DNA of 64,000 nucleotides from Setophaga petechia (lineage: Eukaryota; Chordata; Aves; Passeriformes; Parulidae). A program made the translations under genes and the position numbers. Numbering within the stretch: position 1 is the stretch's first letter; each line of letters begins with the position of its first letter. Where the stretch lies: positions 124,001 to 188,000 of the forward strand of contig JANCRA010000119.1 in the NCBI GenBank assembly GCA_024362935.1. The letters are read 5' to 3'. Shown here one piece after another: positions 47,001 through 60,500 of this stretch. The notes beneath the pieces were generated by a model. It searched no databases. It was not told the DNA's origin and worked only from the letters and a program-made list of their open reading frames with translations.

Positions 47001-48651
47001 CAGCCCTCTCTGCAACATCTACAACAGGATGGAAGTTGTTTAGTGAGCAGGAAGGTTTTCTCCTTGCGAGACATAGTGAAAAAGCTATTTGCTTAGATGT
47101 AGGTGACAAGAAATACTTACTGCCGTGCACTGAAAAGCTAACTGCTACACAGCACTGAGATGGTGTTAGCAGCCTGCAAAGTGCTAGAAAACAGTACTTT
47201 CCCACTCTCTTGCCTTTCCCTTCACATTAATACTTGAAAGGAAGGCGTCTTAGACAACTTTCTTTTTCTTGCTGCAAAACACACTGCAGCCCTCTGTGCA
47301 ACTTCTAGACCACGATAGGAAATGTTTAGTGAGCAGGAAGGTTTTCTCCTTGTGAGACATAGTGAAAAAGCTTTTTGCTTAGATGTAGGTGACAAGAAAC
47401 ACTTACTGCAGTGCACTGAACAGCTAACTGCTACACAGCACTAGGATTGTGTTAGCAGCTTGCAAAGTGCTAGAAAACAGTACTTTCCCACTCTCTTGCC
47501 TTTCCCTTCACAATAATACTTGAAAGGAAGGCATCTTAGACAACTTTCTTTTTCTTGTTGCAAAAAACTCTGCAGCCCTCTCTGCAACCTATACAGCACG
47601 ATGGAAGTTGTTTAGTGACCAGGAAGGTTTTCTCCTTGCGAGACATAGTGAAAAAGCTATTTCCTTAGATGTAGGTGACAAGAAACACTTACTGCATTGC
47701 ACTGAAAAGCTAATTGCTACACAGAACTGGGATTCTGTTAGCAGCTTGCAAAGTGCTAGAAAACAGTACTTTCCCACTCTCTTGCCTTTCCCTTCACATT
47801 AATACTTGAAAGGAAGGCGTCTTAGACAACTTTCTTTTTCTTGCTGCAAAACACACTGCAGCCCTCTGTGCAACTTCTAGAACACGATAGGAGATGTTTA
47901 GTGAGCAGGAAGGTTTTCTCCTTGGGAGACATAGTGAAAAAGCTATTTGCTTAGATGTAGGTGACAAGAAACACTTACTGCAGTGCACTGAAAAGCTAAC
48001 TGCTACACAGCACTGCGATTGTGTTAGCAGCTTGCAAAGTGCTAGAAAACAGTACTTTCCCACTCTGTTGCCTTTCCCTTCACATTAATAATTGAAAGGA
48101 AGGCGTCTTAGACAACTTTCTCTTACATTTTGCAAAACACACTGCAGCCCTCTGTGCAACATCTACAACACGATGGAAGTTGTTTAGTGAGCAGGAAGGT
48201 TTTCTCCTTGCGAGACATAGTGAAAACGCCATTTGCTTAGATGTAGGTGACAAGAAACACTTTCTGCAGTGCACTGAAAAGCTAACTGCTACACAGAAGT
48301 GGGATTGTGTTAGCAGCTTGCAAAGTGCTAGAAAACAGTACTTTCCCACTCTATTGCCTTTCCCTTCACATTAATACTTGAAAGGAAGGCGTCTTAGACA
48401 ACTTTCTTTTTCTTGTTGCAAAACACACTGCAGCCCTCTGTGCAACTTCTAGACCACGATAGGAAATGTTTAGTGAGCAGGAAGGTTTTCTCCTTGCGAG
48501 ACATAGTGAAAAAGCTTTTTGCTTAGATGTAGGTGACAAGAAACACTTACTGCAGTGCACTGAACAGCTAACAGCTACACAGCACTAGGATTGTGTTAGC
48601 AGCTTCCAAAGTGCTAGAAAACAGTACTTTCCCACTCTCTTGCCTTTCCCT
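44076..48651 (+). repeat. 16-monomer HOR unit, second full copy (4576 bp)
   Basis: It reproduces the monomer order of 26916-31491 at every place. Private differences include AAATACTTACTG (near 47112) and CCACTTTCTTGCC (near 46345). It shares GTTTAGTGACCAGG (47619 region) with 41030-41050, which ties it most closely to the copy at 37784-42073. Confidence 0.88.
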
Positions 48652-51510
48652 TCACATTAATACTTGAAAGGAAGGCTTCTTAGACAACTTTGTTATACAT
48701 TTTGCAAAACACACTGCAGCTGTCTGTGCAACTTCTACAACACGATGGAAGTTGTTTAGTGAGCAGCAACGTTTTCCCCTTGCGAGACAAAGTGAAAAAG
48801 CTATTTGCTCAGATGTAGGTATCAAAAAACACTTACTGCCGTGCACTGACAAGCTAATTGCTACACAGCACTGCGATTGTGTTAGCAGATTGCAAAGTGC
48901 TAGAAAACAGTACTTTCCCACTCTCTTGCCTTTCCCTTCACATTAATACTTGAAAGGAAGGCGTCTCAGACAACTTTCTTTTTCTTGTTACAGAACACAC
49001 TGCAGCCCTCTCTGCAACATCTACAACACGATGGAACTTGTTTAGTGAGCAGGAAGGTTTTCTCCTTGCGAGACATAGTGAAAAAGCTTTTTGCTTAGAT
49101 GTAGGTGACAAGAAACACTTACTGCAGTGCACTGAACAGCTAACTGCTACACAGCACTTGGACTGTGTTAGCAGCTTGCAAAGTGCTAGAAAACAGTACT
49201 TTCCCACTCTCTTGCCTTTCCCTTCACATTAATACTTGAAAGGAAGGCGTCTTAGACAACTTTCTTTTTCTTGCTGCAAAACACACTGCAGCCCTCTGTG
49301 CAACTTCTAGAACACGATGGAAGTTGTTTAGTGAGCAGGAAGGTTTTCTCCTTGGGAGACATAGTGAAAAAGGTATTTGCTTAGATGTAGGTGACAAGAA
49401 ACACTTACTGCAGTGCACTGAAAAGCTAACTGCTACACAGCACTGCGATTGTGTTAGCAGCTTGCAAAGTGCTAGAAAACAGTACTTTCCCACTCTCTTG
49501 CCTTTCCCTTCACATTAATACTTGAAAGGAAGGCGTCTTAGACAACTTTCTCTTACATTTTGCAAAACACACTGCAGCCCTCTGTGCAACATCTACAACA
49601 CGATGGAAGTTGTTTAGTGAGCAGGAAGGTTTTCTCCTTGCGAGACATAGTGAAAAAGCTATTTGCTTAGATGTAGGTGACAAGAAACACTTTCTGCAGT
49701 GCACTGAAAAGCTAACTGCTACACAGAACTGGGATTGTGTTAGCAGCTTGCAAAGTGCTAGAAAACAGTACTTTCCCACTCTCTTGCCTTTCCCTTCACA
49801 TTAATACTTGAAAGGAAGGCGTCTTAGACAACTTTCTTTTTCTTGTTACAGAACACACTGCAGCCCTCTGTGCAACTTCTAGAACACGATAGGAGATGTT
49901 TAGTGAGCAGCAACGTTTTCCCCTTGCGAGAGAAAGTGAAGAAGCTATTTGCTCAGATGTAGGTATCAAGAAACACTTACTGCCGTGCACTGACAAGCTA
50001 ATTGCTACACAGCACTGCGATTGTGTTAGCAGCTTGCAAAGTGCTAGAAAACAGTACTTTCCCACTCTCTTGCCTTTCCCTTCACATTAATACTTGAAAG
50101 GAAGGCGTCTTAGACAACTTTCTTTTTCTTGTTACAGAACACACTGCAGCCCTCTGTGCAACTTCTAGAACACGATAGGAGATGTTTAGTGAGCAAGAAG
50201 GTTTTCTCCTTGCGAGGCATAGTGAAAAAGCTATTTGCTTAGATGTAGGTGACAAGAAACACTTACTGCAGTGCACTGAAAAGCTAACTGCTACACAGCA
50301 CTGAGATTGTGTTAGCAGCCTGCAAAGTGCTAGAAAACAGTACTTTCCCACTCTCTTGCTTTCCCTTCACATTAATAATTGAAAGGAAGGCGTCTTAGAC
50401 AACTTTCTTTTTCTTGCTGCAAAACACACTGCAGCCCTCTGTGCAACTTCTACAACACGATGGAAGTTGTTTAGTGAGCAGGAAGGTTTTCTCCTTGCGA
50501 GACATAGTGAAAAAGCTTTTTGCTTAGATATAGGTGACAAGAAAGACTTACTGCAGTGCACTGAACAGCTAATTGCTACACAGAACTGGGATTGTGTTAG
50601 CAGCTTGCAAAGTGCTAGAAAACAGTACTTTCCCACTCTCTTGCCTTTCCCTTCACATTAATACTTAAAAGGAAGGCGTCTTAGACAACTTTCTTTTTCT
50701 TGCTGCAAAACACACTGCAGCCCTCTGTGCAACATCTACAACACGATGGAAGTTGTTTAGTGAGCAGGAAGGTTTTCTCCTTGCGAGACATAGTGAAAAA
50801 GCTATTTGCTTAGATGTAGGTGACAAGAAACACTTACTGCAGTGCACTGAACAGCTAACTGCTACACAGCACTAGGATTGTGTTAGCAGCTTGCAAAGTG
50901 CTAGAAAACAGTACTTTCCCACTCTCTTGCCTTTCCCTTCACATTAATACTTGAAAGGAAGGCTTCTTAGACAACTTTCTTTTACATTTTGCAAAACACA
51001 CTGCAGCCGTCTGTGCAACCTCTACAACACGATGGAAGTTGTTTAGTGAGCAGCAACGTTTTCCCCTTGCGAGAGAAAGTGAAGAAGCTATTTGCTCAGA
51101 TGTAGGTATCAAGAAACACTTACTGCCGTGCACTGACAAGCTAATTGCTACACAGCACTGGGATTGTGTTAGCAGCTTGCAAAGTGCTAGAAAACAGTAC
51201 TTTCCCACTCTCTTGCCTTTCCCTTCACATTAATACTTGAAAGGAAGGCGTCTTAGACAACTTTCTTTTACTTTTTGCAAAACACACTGCAGTCCTCTGT
51301 GCAACTTCTAGAGCACGATAGGAGATGTTTAGTGAGCAGGAAGGTTTTCTCCTTGCGAGACATAGTGAAAAAGCTTTTTGCTTAGATATAGGTGACAAGA
51401 AACACTTACTGCAGTGCACTGAACAGCTAACTGCTACACAGCACTAGGATTGTGTTAGCAGCCTGCAAAGTGCTAGAAAACAGTACTTTCCCACTCTCTT
51501 GCCTTTCCCT
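48652..51510 (+). repeat. HOR unit, first ten monomers only
   Basis: Places 1 to 10 of the 16-mer are present in order (48652 to 51225), then the order breaks at 51511, where a GTATCAAG-type monomer with AAAAAGCCATTTGC follows. The sixth monomer (50082-50366) has lost one C in CTCTTGCTTTCCC near 50359, which shifts all later monomers by one base. The seventh starts with AATAATTG, a place-15 left-end variant, which suggests local conversion beside that deletion. Confidence 0.85.
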
Positions 51511-52082
51511 TCACATTAATACTTGAAAGGAAGGCTTCTTAGACAACTTTCTTTTACATTTTGCCAAACACACTGCAGCCGTCTGTGCAACTTCTACAAC
51601 ACGATGGAAGTTGTTTAGTGAGCAGCAACGTTTTCCCCTTGCGAGACAAAGTGAAAAAGCCATTTGCTCAGATGTAGGTATCAAGAAACACTTACTGCCG
51701 TGCACTGACAAGCTAATTGCTACACAGCACTGCGATTGTGTTAGCAGCTTGCAAAGTGCTAGAAAACAGTACTTTCCCACTCTCTTGCCTTTCCCTTCAC
51801 ATTAATACTTGAAAGGAAGGCGTCTCAGACAACTTTCTTTTTCTTGTTACAGAACACACTGCAGCCCTCTCTGCAACATCTACAACACGATGGAACTTGT
51901 TTAGTGAGCAGGAAGGTTTTCTCCTTGCGAGACATAGTGAAAAAGCTATTTCCTTAGATGTAGGTGACAAGAAACACTTACTGCATTGTACTGAAAAGCT
52001 AATTGCTACACAGAACTGGGATTCTGTTAGCAGCTTGCAAAGTGCTAGAAAACAGTACTTTCCCACTCTCTTGCCTTTCCCT

Positions 52083-54084
52083 TCACATTAATACTTGAAA
52101 GGAAGGCGTCTTAGACAACTTTCTTTTTCTTGCTGCAAAACACACTGCAGCCCTCTGTGCAACTTCTAGAACACGATAGGAGATGTTTAGTGAGCAGGAA
52201 GGTTTTCTCCTTGGGAGACATAGTGAAAAAGCTATTTGCTTAGATGTAGGTGACAAGAAACACTTACTGTAGCGCACTGAAAAGCTAACTGCTACACAGC
52301 ACTGCGATTGTGTTAGCAGCTTGCAAAGTGCTAGAAAACAGTACTTTCCCACTCTGTTGCCTTTCCCTTCACATTAATAATTGAAAGGAAGGCGTCTTAG
52401 ACAACTTTCTCTTACATTTTGCAAAACACACTGCAGCCCTCTGTGCAACATCTACAACACGATGGAAGTTGTTTAGTGAGCAGGAAGGTTTTCTCCTTGC
52501 GAGACATAGTGAAAACGCCATTTGCTTAGATGTAGGTGACAAGAAACATTTTCTGCAGTGCACTGAAAAGCTAATTGCTACACAGAAGTGGGATTGTGTT
52601 AGCAGCTTGCAAAGTGCTAGAAAACAGTACTTTCCCACTCTATTGCCTTTCCCTTCACATTAATACTTGAAAGGAAGGCGTCTTAGACAACTTTCTTTTT
52701 CTTGTTGCAAAACACAATGCAGCCCTCTGTGCAACTTCTAGAACATGATAGGAAATGTTTAGTGAGCAGGAAGGTTTTCTCCTTGCGAGACATAGTGAAA
52801 AAGCTTTTTGCTTAGATGTAGGTGACGAGAAACACTTACTGCAGTGCACTGAACAGCTAATTGCTACACAGAACTGCGATTGTGTTAGCAGCCTGCAAAG
52901 TGCTAGAAAACAGTACTTTCCCACTCTCTTGCCTTTCCCTTCACATTAATACTTGAAAGGAAGGCATCTTAGACAACTTTCTTTTTCTTGCTGCAAAACA
53001 CACTGCAGCCCTCTGTGCAACTTCTACAACACGATGGAAGTTGTTTAGTGAGCAGGAAGGTTTTCTCCTTGCGAGAGAAAGTGAAGAAGCTATTTGCTCA
53101 GATGTAGGTATCAAGAAACACTTACTGCCGTGCACTGACAAGCTAATTGCTACACAGCACTGCAATTGTGTTAGCAGCTTGCAAAGTGCTAGAAAACAGT
53201 ACTTTCCCACTCTCTTGCCTTTCCCTTCACATTAATACTTGAAAGGAAGGCGTCTTAGACAACTTTCTTTTTCTTGTTACAGAACACACTGCAGCCCTCT
53301 GTGCAACTTCTAGAACACGATAGGAGATGTTTAGTGAGCAAGAAGGTTTTCTCCTTGCGAGGCATAGTGAAAAAGCTATTTGCTTAGATGTAGGTGACAA
53401 GAAACACTTACTGCAGTGCACTGAAAAGCTGACTGCTACACAGCACTGAGATTGTGTTAGTAGCCTGCAAAGTGCTAGAAAACAGTACTTTCCCACTCTC
53501 TTGCCTTTCCCTTCACATTAATACTTGAAAGGAAGGTGTCTTAGACAACTTTCTTTTTCTTGCTGCAAAACACACTGCAGCCCTCTGTGCAACTTCTACA
53601 ACACGATGGAAGTTGTTTAGTGAGCAGGAAGGTTTTCTCCTTGGGAGACATAGTGAAAAAGCTATTTGCTTAGATATAGGTGACAAGAAACACTTACTGC
53701 AGTGCACTGAACAGCTAATTGCTACACAGAACTGGGATTGTGTTAGCAGCTTGCAAAGTGCTAGAAAACAGTACTTTCCCACTCTCTTGCCTTTCCCTTC
53801 ACATTAATACTTGAAAGGAAGGCGTCTTAGACAACTTTCTTTTTCTTGTTGCAAAACACAATGCAGCCCTCTGTGCAACTTCTAGAACACGATAGGAGAT
53901 GTTTAGTGAGCAGGAAGGTTTTCTCCTTGGGAGACATAGTGAAAAAGCTATTTGCTTAGATGTAGGTGACAAGAAACACTTACTGCAGTGCACTGAACAG
54001 CTAATTGCTACACAGAACTGGGATTGTGTTAGCAGCTTGCAAAGTGCTAGAAAACAGTACTTTCCCACTCTCTTGCCTTTCCCT
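52083..54084 (+). repeat. Nested seven-monomer block, left copy
   Basis: Monomers at 52083, 52369, 52655, 52941, 53227, 53513 and 53799 pair with 55229 to 56945. The 52941 monomer and its partner are mosaics: their first half is GAGCAGGAAGG type, and from GCGAGAGAAAGTGAAGAAGC on they are GTATCAAG type. Confidence 0.83.
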
Positions 54085-55228
54085 TCACATTAATACTTGA
54101 AAGGAAGGCGTCTTAGACAACTTTCTTTTACTTTTTGCAAAACACACTGCAGTCCTCTGTGCAACTTCTAGAGCACGATAGGAGATGTTTAGTGAGCAGG
54201 AAGGTTTTCTCCTTGCGAGACATAGTGAAAAAGCTTTTTGCTTAGATATAGGTGACAAGAAACACTTACTGCAGTGCACTGAACAGCTAACTGCTACACA
54301 GCACTAGGATTGTGTTAGCAGCCTGCAAAGTGCTAGAAAACAGTACTTTCCCACTCTCTTGCCTTTCCCTTCACATTAATACTTGAAAGGAAGGCATCTT
54401 AGACAACTTTCTTTTTCTTGTGTCAAAAAACTCTGCAGCCCTCTCTGCAACATCTACAACAGGATGGAAGTTGTTTAGTGAGCAGGAAGGTTTTCTCCTT
54501 GCGAGACATAGTGAAAAAGCTATTTGCTTAGATGTAGGTGACAAGAAACACTTACTGCCGTGCACTGAAAAGCTAACTGCTACACAGCACTGAGATGGTG
54601 TTAGCAGCCTGCAAAGTGCTAGAAAACAGTACTTTCCCACTCTCTTGCCTTTCCCTTCACATTAATACTTGAAAGGAAGGCGTCTTAGACAACTTTCTTT
54701 TTCTTGCTGCAAAACACACTGCAGCCCTCTGTGCAACTTCTAGACCACGATAGGAAATGTTTAGTGAGCAGGAAGGTTTTCTCCTTGTGAGACATAGTGA
54801 AAAAGCTTTTTGCTTAGATGTAGGTGACAAGAAACACTTACTGCAGTGCACTGAACAGCTAACTGCTACACAGCACTAGGATTGTGTTAGCAGCTTGCAA
54901 AGTGCTAGAAAACAGTACTTTCCCACTCTCTTGCCTTTCCCTTCACAATAATACTTGAAAGGAAGGCATCTTAGACAACTTTCTTTTTCTTGTTGCAAAA
55001 AACTCTGCAGCCCTCTCTGCAACCTATACAGCACGATGGAAGTTGTTTAGTGAGCAGGAAGGTTTTCTCCTTGCGAGACATAGTGAAAAAGCTATTTCCT
55101 TAGATGTAGGTGACAAGAAACACTTACTGCATTGCACTGAAAAGCTAATTGCTACACAGAACTGGGATTCTGTTAGCAGCTTGCAAAGTGCTAGAAAACA
55201 GTACTTTCCCACTCTCTTGCCTTTCCCT

Positions 55229-57230
55229 TCACATTAATACTTGAAAGGAAGGCGTCTTAGACAACTTTCTTTTTCCTGCTGCAAAACACACTGCAGCCCT
55301 CTGTGCAACTTCTAGAACACGATAGGAGATGTTTAGTGAGCAGGAAGGTTTTCTCCTTGGGAGACATAGTGAAAAAGCTATTTGCTTAGATGTGGGTGAC
55401 AAGAAACACTTACTGCAGTGCACTGAAAAGCTAACTGCTACACAGCACTGCGATTGTGTTAGCAGCTTGCAAAGTGCTAGAAAACAGTACTTTCCCACTC
55501 TGTTGCCTTTCCCTTCACATTAATAATTGAAAGGAAGGCGTCTTAGACAACTTTCTCTTACATTTTGCAAAACACACTGCAGCCCGCTGTGCAACATCTA
55601 CAACACGATGGAAGTTGTTTAGTGAGCAGGAAGGTTTTCTCCTTGCGAGACATAGTGAAAACGCCATTTGCTTAGATGTAGGTGACAAGAAACACTTTCT
55701 GCAGTGCACTGAAAAGCTAATTGCTACACAGAACTGGGATTGTGTTAGCAGCTTGCAAAGTGCTAGAAAACAGTACTTTCCCACTCTATTGCCTTTCCCT
55801 TCACATTAATACTTGAAAGGAAGGCGTCTTAGACAACTTTCTTTTTCTTGTTGCAAAACACAATGCAGCCCTCTGTGCAACTTCTAGAACATGATAGGAA
55901 ATGTTTAGTGAGCAGGAAGGTTTTCTCCTTGCGAGACATAGTGAAAAAGCTTTTTGCTTAGATGTAGGTGACGAGAAACACTTACTGCAGTGCACTGAAC
56001 AGCTAATTGCTACACAGAACTGGGATTGTGTTAGCAGCTTGCAAAGTGCTAGAAAACAGTACTTTCCCACTCTCTTGCCTTTCCCTTCACATTAATACTT
56101 GAAAGGAAGGCGTCTTAGACAACTTTCTTTTTCTTGCTGCAAAACACACTGCAGCCCTCTGTGCAACTTCTACAACACGATGGAAGTTGTTTAGTGAGCA
56201 GGAAGGTTTTCTCCTTGCGAGAGAAAGTGAAGAAGCTATTTGCTCATATGTAGGTTTCAAGAAACACTTACTGCCGTGCACTGACAAGCTAATTGCTACA
56301 CAGCACTGCAATTGTGTTAGCAGCTTGCAAAGTGCTAGAAAACAGTACTTTCCCACTCTCTTGCCTTTCCCTTCACATTAATACTTGAAAGGAAGGCGTC
56401 TTAGACAACTTTCTTTTTCTTGTTACAGAACACACTGCAGCCCTCTGTGCAACTTCTAGAACACGATAGGAGATGTTTAGTGAGCAAGAAGGTTTTCTCC
56501 TTGCGAGGCATAGTGAAAAAGCTATTTGCTTAGATGTAGGTGACAAGAAACACTTACTGCAGTGCACTGAAAAGCTGACTGCTACACAGCACTGAGATTG
56601 TGTTAGTAGCCTGCAAAGTGCTAGAAAACAGTACTTTCCCACTCTCTTGCCTTTCCCTTCACATTAATACTTGAAAGGAAGGTGTCTTAGACAACTTTCT
56701 TTTTCTTGCTGCAAAACACACTGCAGCCCTCTGTGCAACTTCTACAACACGATGGAAGTTGTTTAGTGAGCAGGAAGGTTTTCTCCTTGGGAGACATAGT
56801 GAAAAAGCTATTTGCTTAGATATAGGTGACAAGAAACACTTACTGCAGTGCACTGAACAGCTAATTGCTACACAACACTGGGATTGTGTTAGCAGCTTGC
56901 AAAGTGCTAGAAAACAGTACTTTCCCACTCTCTTGCCTTTCCCTTCACATTAATACTTGAAAGGAAGGCGTCTTAGACAACTTTCTTTTTCTTGTTGCAA
57001 AACACAATGCAGCCCTCTGTGCAACTTCTAGAACACGATAGGAGATGTTTAGTGAGCAGGAAGGTTTTCTCCTTGGGAGACATAGTGAAAAAGCTATTTG
57101 CTTAGATATAGGTGACAAGAAACACTTACTGCAGTGCACTGAACAGCTAATTGCTACACAGAACTGGGATTGTGTTAGCAGCTTGCAAAGTGCTAGAAAA
57201 CAGTACTTTCCCACTCTCTTGCCTTTCCCT
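55229..57230 (+). repeat. Nested seven-monomer block, right copy
   Basis: The partner of 52083-54084. Differences seen include CAGCCCGCTGTG near 55580, TTTTTCCTGCTGC near 55271, and TCATATGTAGGTTTCAAG near 56246 in place of TCAGATGTAGGTATCAAG. Confidence 0.83.
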
Positions 57231-57516
57231 TCACATTAATACTTGAAAGGAAGGCGTCTTAGACAACTTTCTTTTTCTTGTGTCAAAACGCACTGCAGCC
57301 CTCTGTGCAACTTCTAGAACACGATAGGAGATGTTTAGTGAGCAGGAAGGTTTTCTCCTTGCGAGACATAGTGAAAAAGCTTTTTGCTTAGATGTAGGTG
57401 ACAAGAAACACTTACTGCAGTGCACTGAACAGCTAACTGCTACACAGAACTGCGATTGTGTTAGCAGCTAGCAAAGTGCTAGAAAACAGTACTTTCCCAC
57501 TCTCTTGCCTTTCCCT

Positions 57517-60500
57517 TCACATTAATACTTGAAAGGAAGGCTTCTTAGACAACTTTCTTTTACATTTTGCCAAACACACTGCAGCCGTCTGTGCAACTTC
57601 TACAACACGATGGAAGTTGTTTAGTGAGCAGCAACGTTTTCCCCTTGCGAGACAAAGTGAAAAAGCCATTTGCTCAGATGTAGGTATCAAGAAACACTTA
57701 CTGCCGTGCACTGACAAGCTAATTGCTACACAGCACTGCGATTGTTTTAGCAGCTTGCAAAGTGCTAGAAAACAGTACTTTCCCACTCTCTTGCCTTTCC
57801 CTTCACATTAATACTTGAAAGGAAGGCGTCTCAGACAACTTTCTTTTTCTTGTTACAGAACACACTGCAGCCCTCTCTGCAACATCTACAACACGATGGA
57901 ACTTGTTTAGTGAGCAGGAAGGTTTTCTCCTTGCGAGACATAGTGAAAAAGCTATTTCCTTAGATGTAGGTGACAAGAAACACTTACTGCATTGTACTGA
58001 AAAGCTAATTGCTACACAGAACTGGGATTCTGTTAGCAGCTTGCAAAGTGCTAGAAAACAGTACTTTCCCACTCTCTTGCCTTTCCCTTCACATTAATAC
58101 TTGAAAGGAAGGCGTCTTAGACAACTTTCTTTTTCTTGCTGCAAAACACACTGCAGCCCTCTGTGCAACCTCTAGAACACGATGGAAGTTGTTTAGTGAG
58201 CATCAACGTTTTCCCCTTGCGAGAGAAAGTGAAGAAGCTATTTGCTCAGATGTAGGTATCAAGAAACACTTACTGCCGTGCACTGACAAGCTAATTGCTA
58301 CACAGCACAGCGATTGTGTTAGCAGCTTGCAAAGTGCTAGAAAACAGTACTTTCCCACTCTCTTGCCTTTCCCTTCACATTAATACTTGAAAGGAAGGCG
58401 TCTTAGACAACTTTCTTTTTCTTGTTACAGAACACACTGCAGCCCTCTGTGCAACTTCTAGAACACGATAGGAGATGTTTAGTGAGCAGGAAGGTTTTCT
58501 CCTTGGGAGACATAGTGAAAAATGTATTTGCTTAGATGTAGGTGACAAGAAACACTTACTGTAGTGCACTGAAAAGCTAACTGCTACACAGCACTGAGAT
58601 TGTGTTAGCAGCCTGCAAAGTGCTAGAAAACAGTACTTTCCCACTCTCTTGCCTTTCCCTTCACATTAATACTTGAAAGGAAGGCGTCTTAGACAACTTT
58701 CTTTTTCTTGCTGCAAAACACACTGCAGCCCTCTGTGCAACTTCTACAACACGATGGAAGTTGTTTAGTGAGCAGGAAGGTTTTCTCCTTGCGAGACATA
58801 GTGAAAAAGCTATTTGCTTAGATATAGGTGACAAGAAAGACTTACTGCAGTGCACTGAACAGCTAATTGCTACACAGAACTGGGATTGTGTTAGCAGCTT
58901 GCAAAGTGCTAGAAAACAGTACTTTCCCACTCTCTTGCCTTTCCCTTCACATTAATACTTGAAAGGAAGGCGTCTTAGACAACTTTCTTTTTCTTGCTGC
59001 AAAACACACTGCAGCCCTCTGTGCAACTTCTAGAACACGATAGGAAATGTTTAGTGAGCAGGAAGGTTTTCTCCTTGCGAGACATAGTGAAAAAGCTTTT
59101 TGCTTAGATGTAGGTGACAAGAAACACTTACTGCAGTGCACTGAACAGCTAACTGCTACACAGCACTAGGATTGTGTTAGCAGCTTGCAAAGTGCTAGAA
59201 AACAGTACTTTCCCACTCTCTTGCCTTTCCCTTCACATTAATACTTGAAAGGAAGGCGTCTTAGACAACTTTCTTTTACATTTTGCAAAACACACTGCAG
59301 CCGTCTGTGCAACCTCTACAACACGATGGAAGTTGTTTAGTGAGCAGCAACGTTTTCCCCTTGCGAGACAAAGTGAAAAAGCTATTTGCTCAGATGTAGG
59401 TATCAAGAAACACTTACTGCCGTGCACTGACAAGCTAATTGCTACACAGCACTGCGATTGTGTTAGCAGCTTGCAAAGTGCTAGAAAACAGTACTTTCCC
59501 ACTCTCTTGCCTTTCCCTTCACATTAATACTTGAAAGGAAGGCGTCTTAGACAACTTTCTTTTACATTTTGCAAAACACACTGCAGCCGTCTGTGCAACT
59601 TCTAGAACACGATAGGAGATGTTTAGTGAGCAAGAAGGTTTCTCCTTGCGAGACATAGTGAAAAAGCTATTTGCTTAGATATAGGTGACAAGAAACACTT
59701 ACTGCAGTGCACTGAAAAGCTAATTGCTACACAGCACTGGGATTGTGTTAGCAGCTCTCAAAGTGATAGAAAACAGTACTTTCCCACTCTCTTGCCTTTC
59801 CCTTCACATTAATACTTGAAAGGAAGGCGTCTTAGACAACTTTCTTTTTCTTGCTGCAAAACACACTGCAGCCCTCTGTGCAACTTCTAGAACACGATAG
59901 GAAATGTTTAGTGAGCAGGAAGGTTTTCTCCTTGCGAGACATAGTGAAAAAGCTTTTTGCTTGGATATAGGTGACAAGAAACACTTACTGCAGTGCACTG
60001 AACAACTAACAGCTACACAGCACTAGGATTGTGTTAGCAGCCTGCAAAGTGCTAGAAAACAGTACTTTCCCACTCTCTTGCCTTTCCCTTCACATTAATA
60101 CTTAAAAGGAAGGCATCTTAGACAACTTTCTTTTTCTTGTGTCAAAAAACTCTGCAGCCCTCTCTGCAACATCTACAACAGGATGGAAGTTGTTTAGTGA
60201 GCAGGAAGGTTTTCTCCTTGCGAGACATAGTGAAAAAGCTATTTGCTTAGATGTAGGTGACAAGAAACACTTACTGCCGTGCACTGAAAAGCTAACTGCT
60301 ACACAGCACTGAGATGGTGTTAGCAGCCTGCAAAGTGCTAGAAAACAGTACTTTCCCACTCTCTTGCCTTTCCCTTCACATTAATACTTGAAAGGAAGGC
60401 GTCTTAGACAACTTTCTTTTTCTTGCTGCAAAACACACTGCAGCCCTCTGTGCAACTTCTAGACCACGATAGGAAATGTTTAGTGAGCAGGAAGGTTTTC

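Larger units (their letters stand above)
51511..57516 (+). repeat. 21-monomer block with nested 11-monomer duplication
   Basis: The first two monomers (51511, 51797) recur at 57517 and 57803, 6006 bp (21 monomers) on, with AAAAAGCCATTTGC and TGCATTGTACTG variants. Inside the block, 52083-54084 matches 55229-57230 at a spacing of 3146 bp (11 monomers). Shared variants include CTAGAACATGATAGG, GGTGACGAGAAAC, CACTGCAATTG and AAGCTGACTGC. Between the two lie places 10 to 13 of the 16-mer (54085, 54371, 54657, 54943). Confidence 0.83.
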
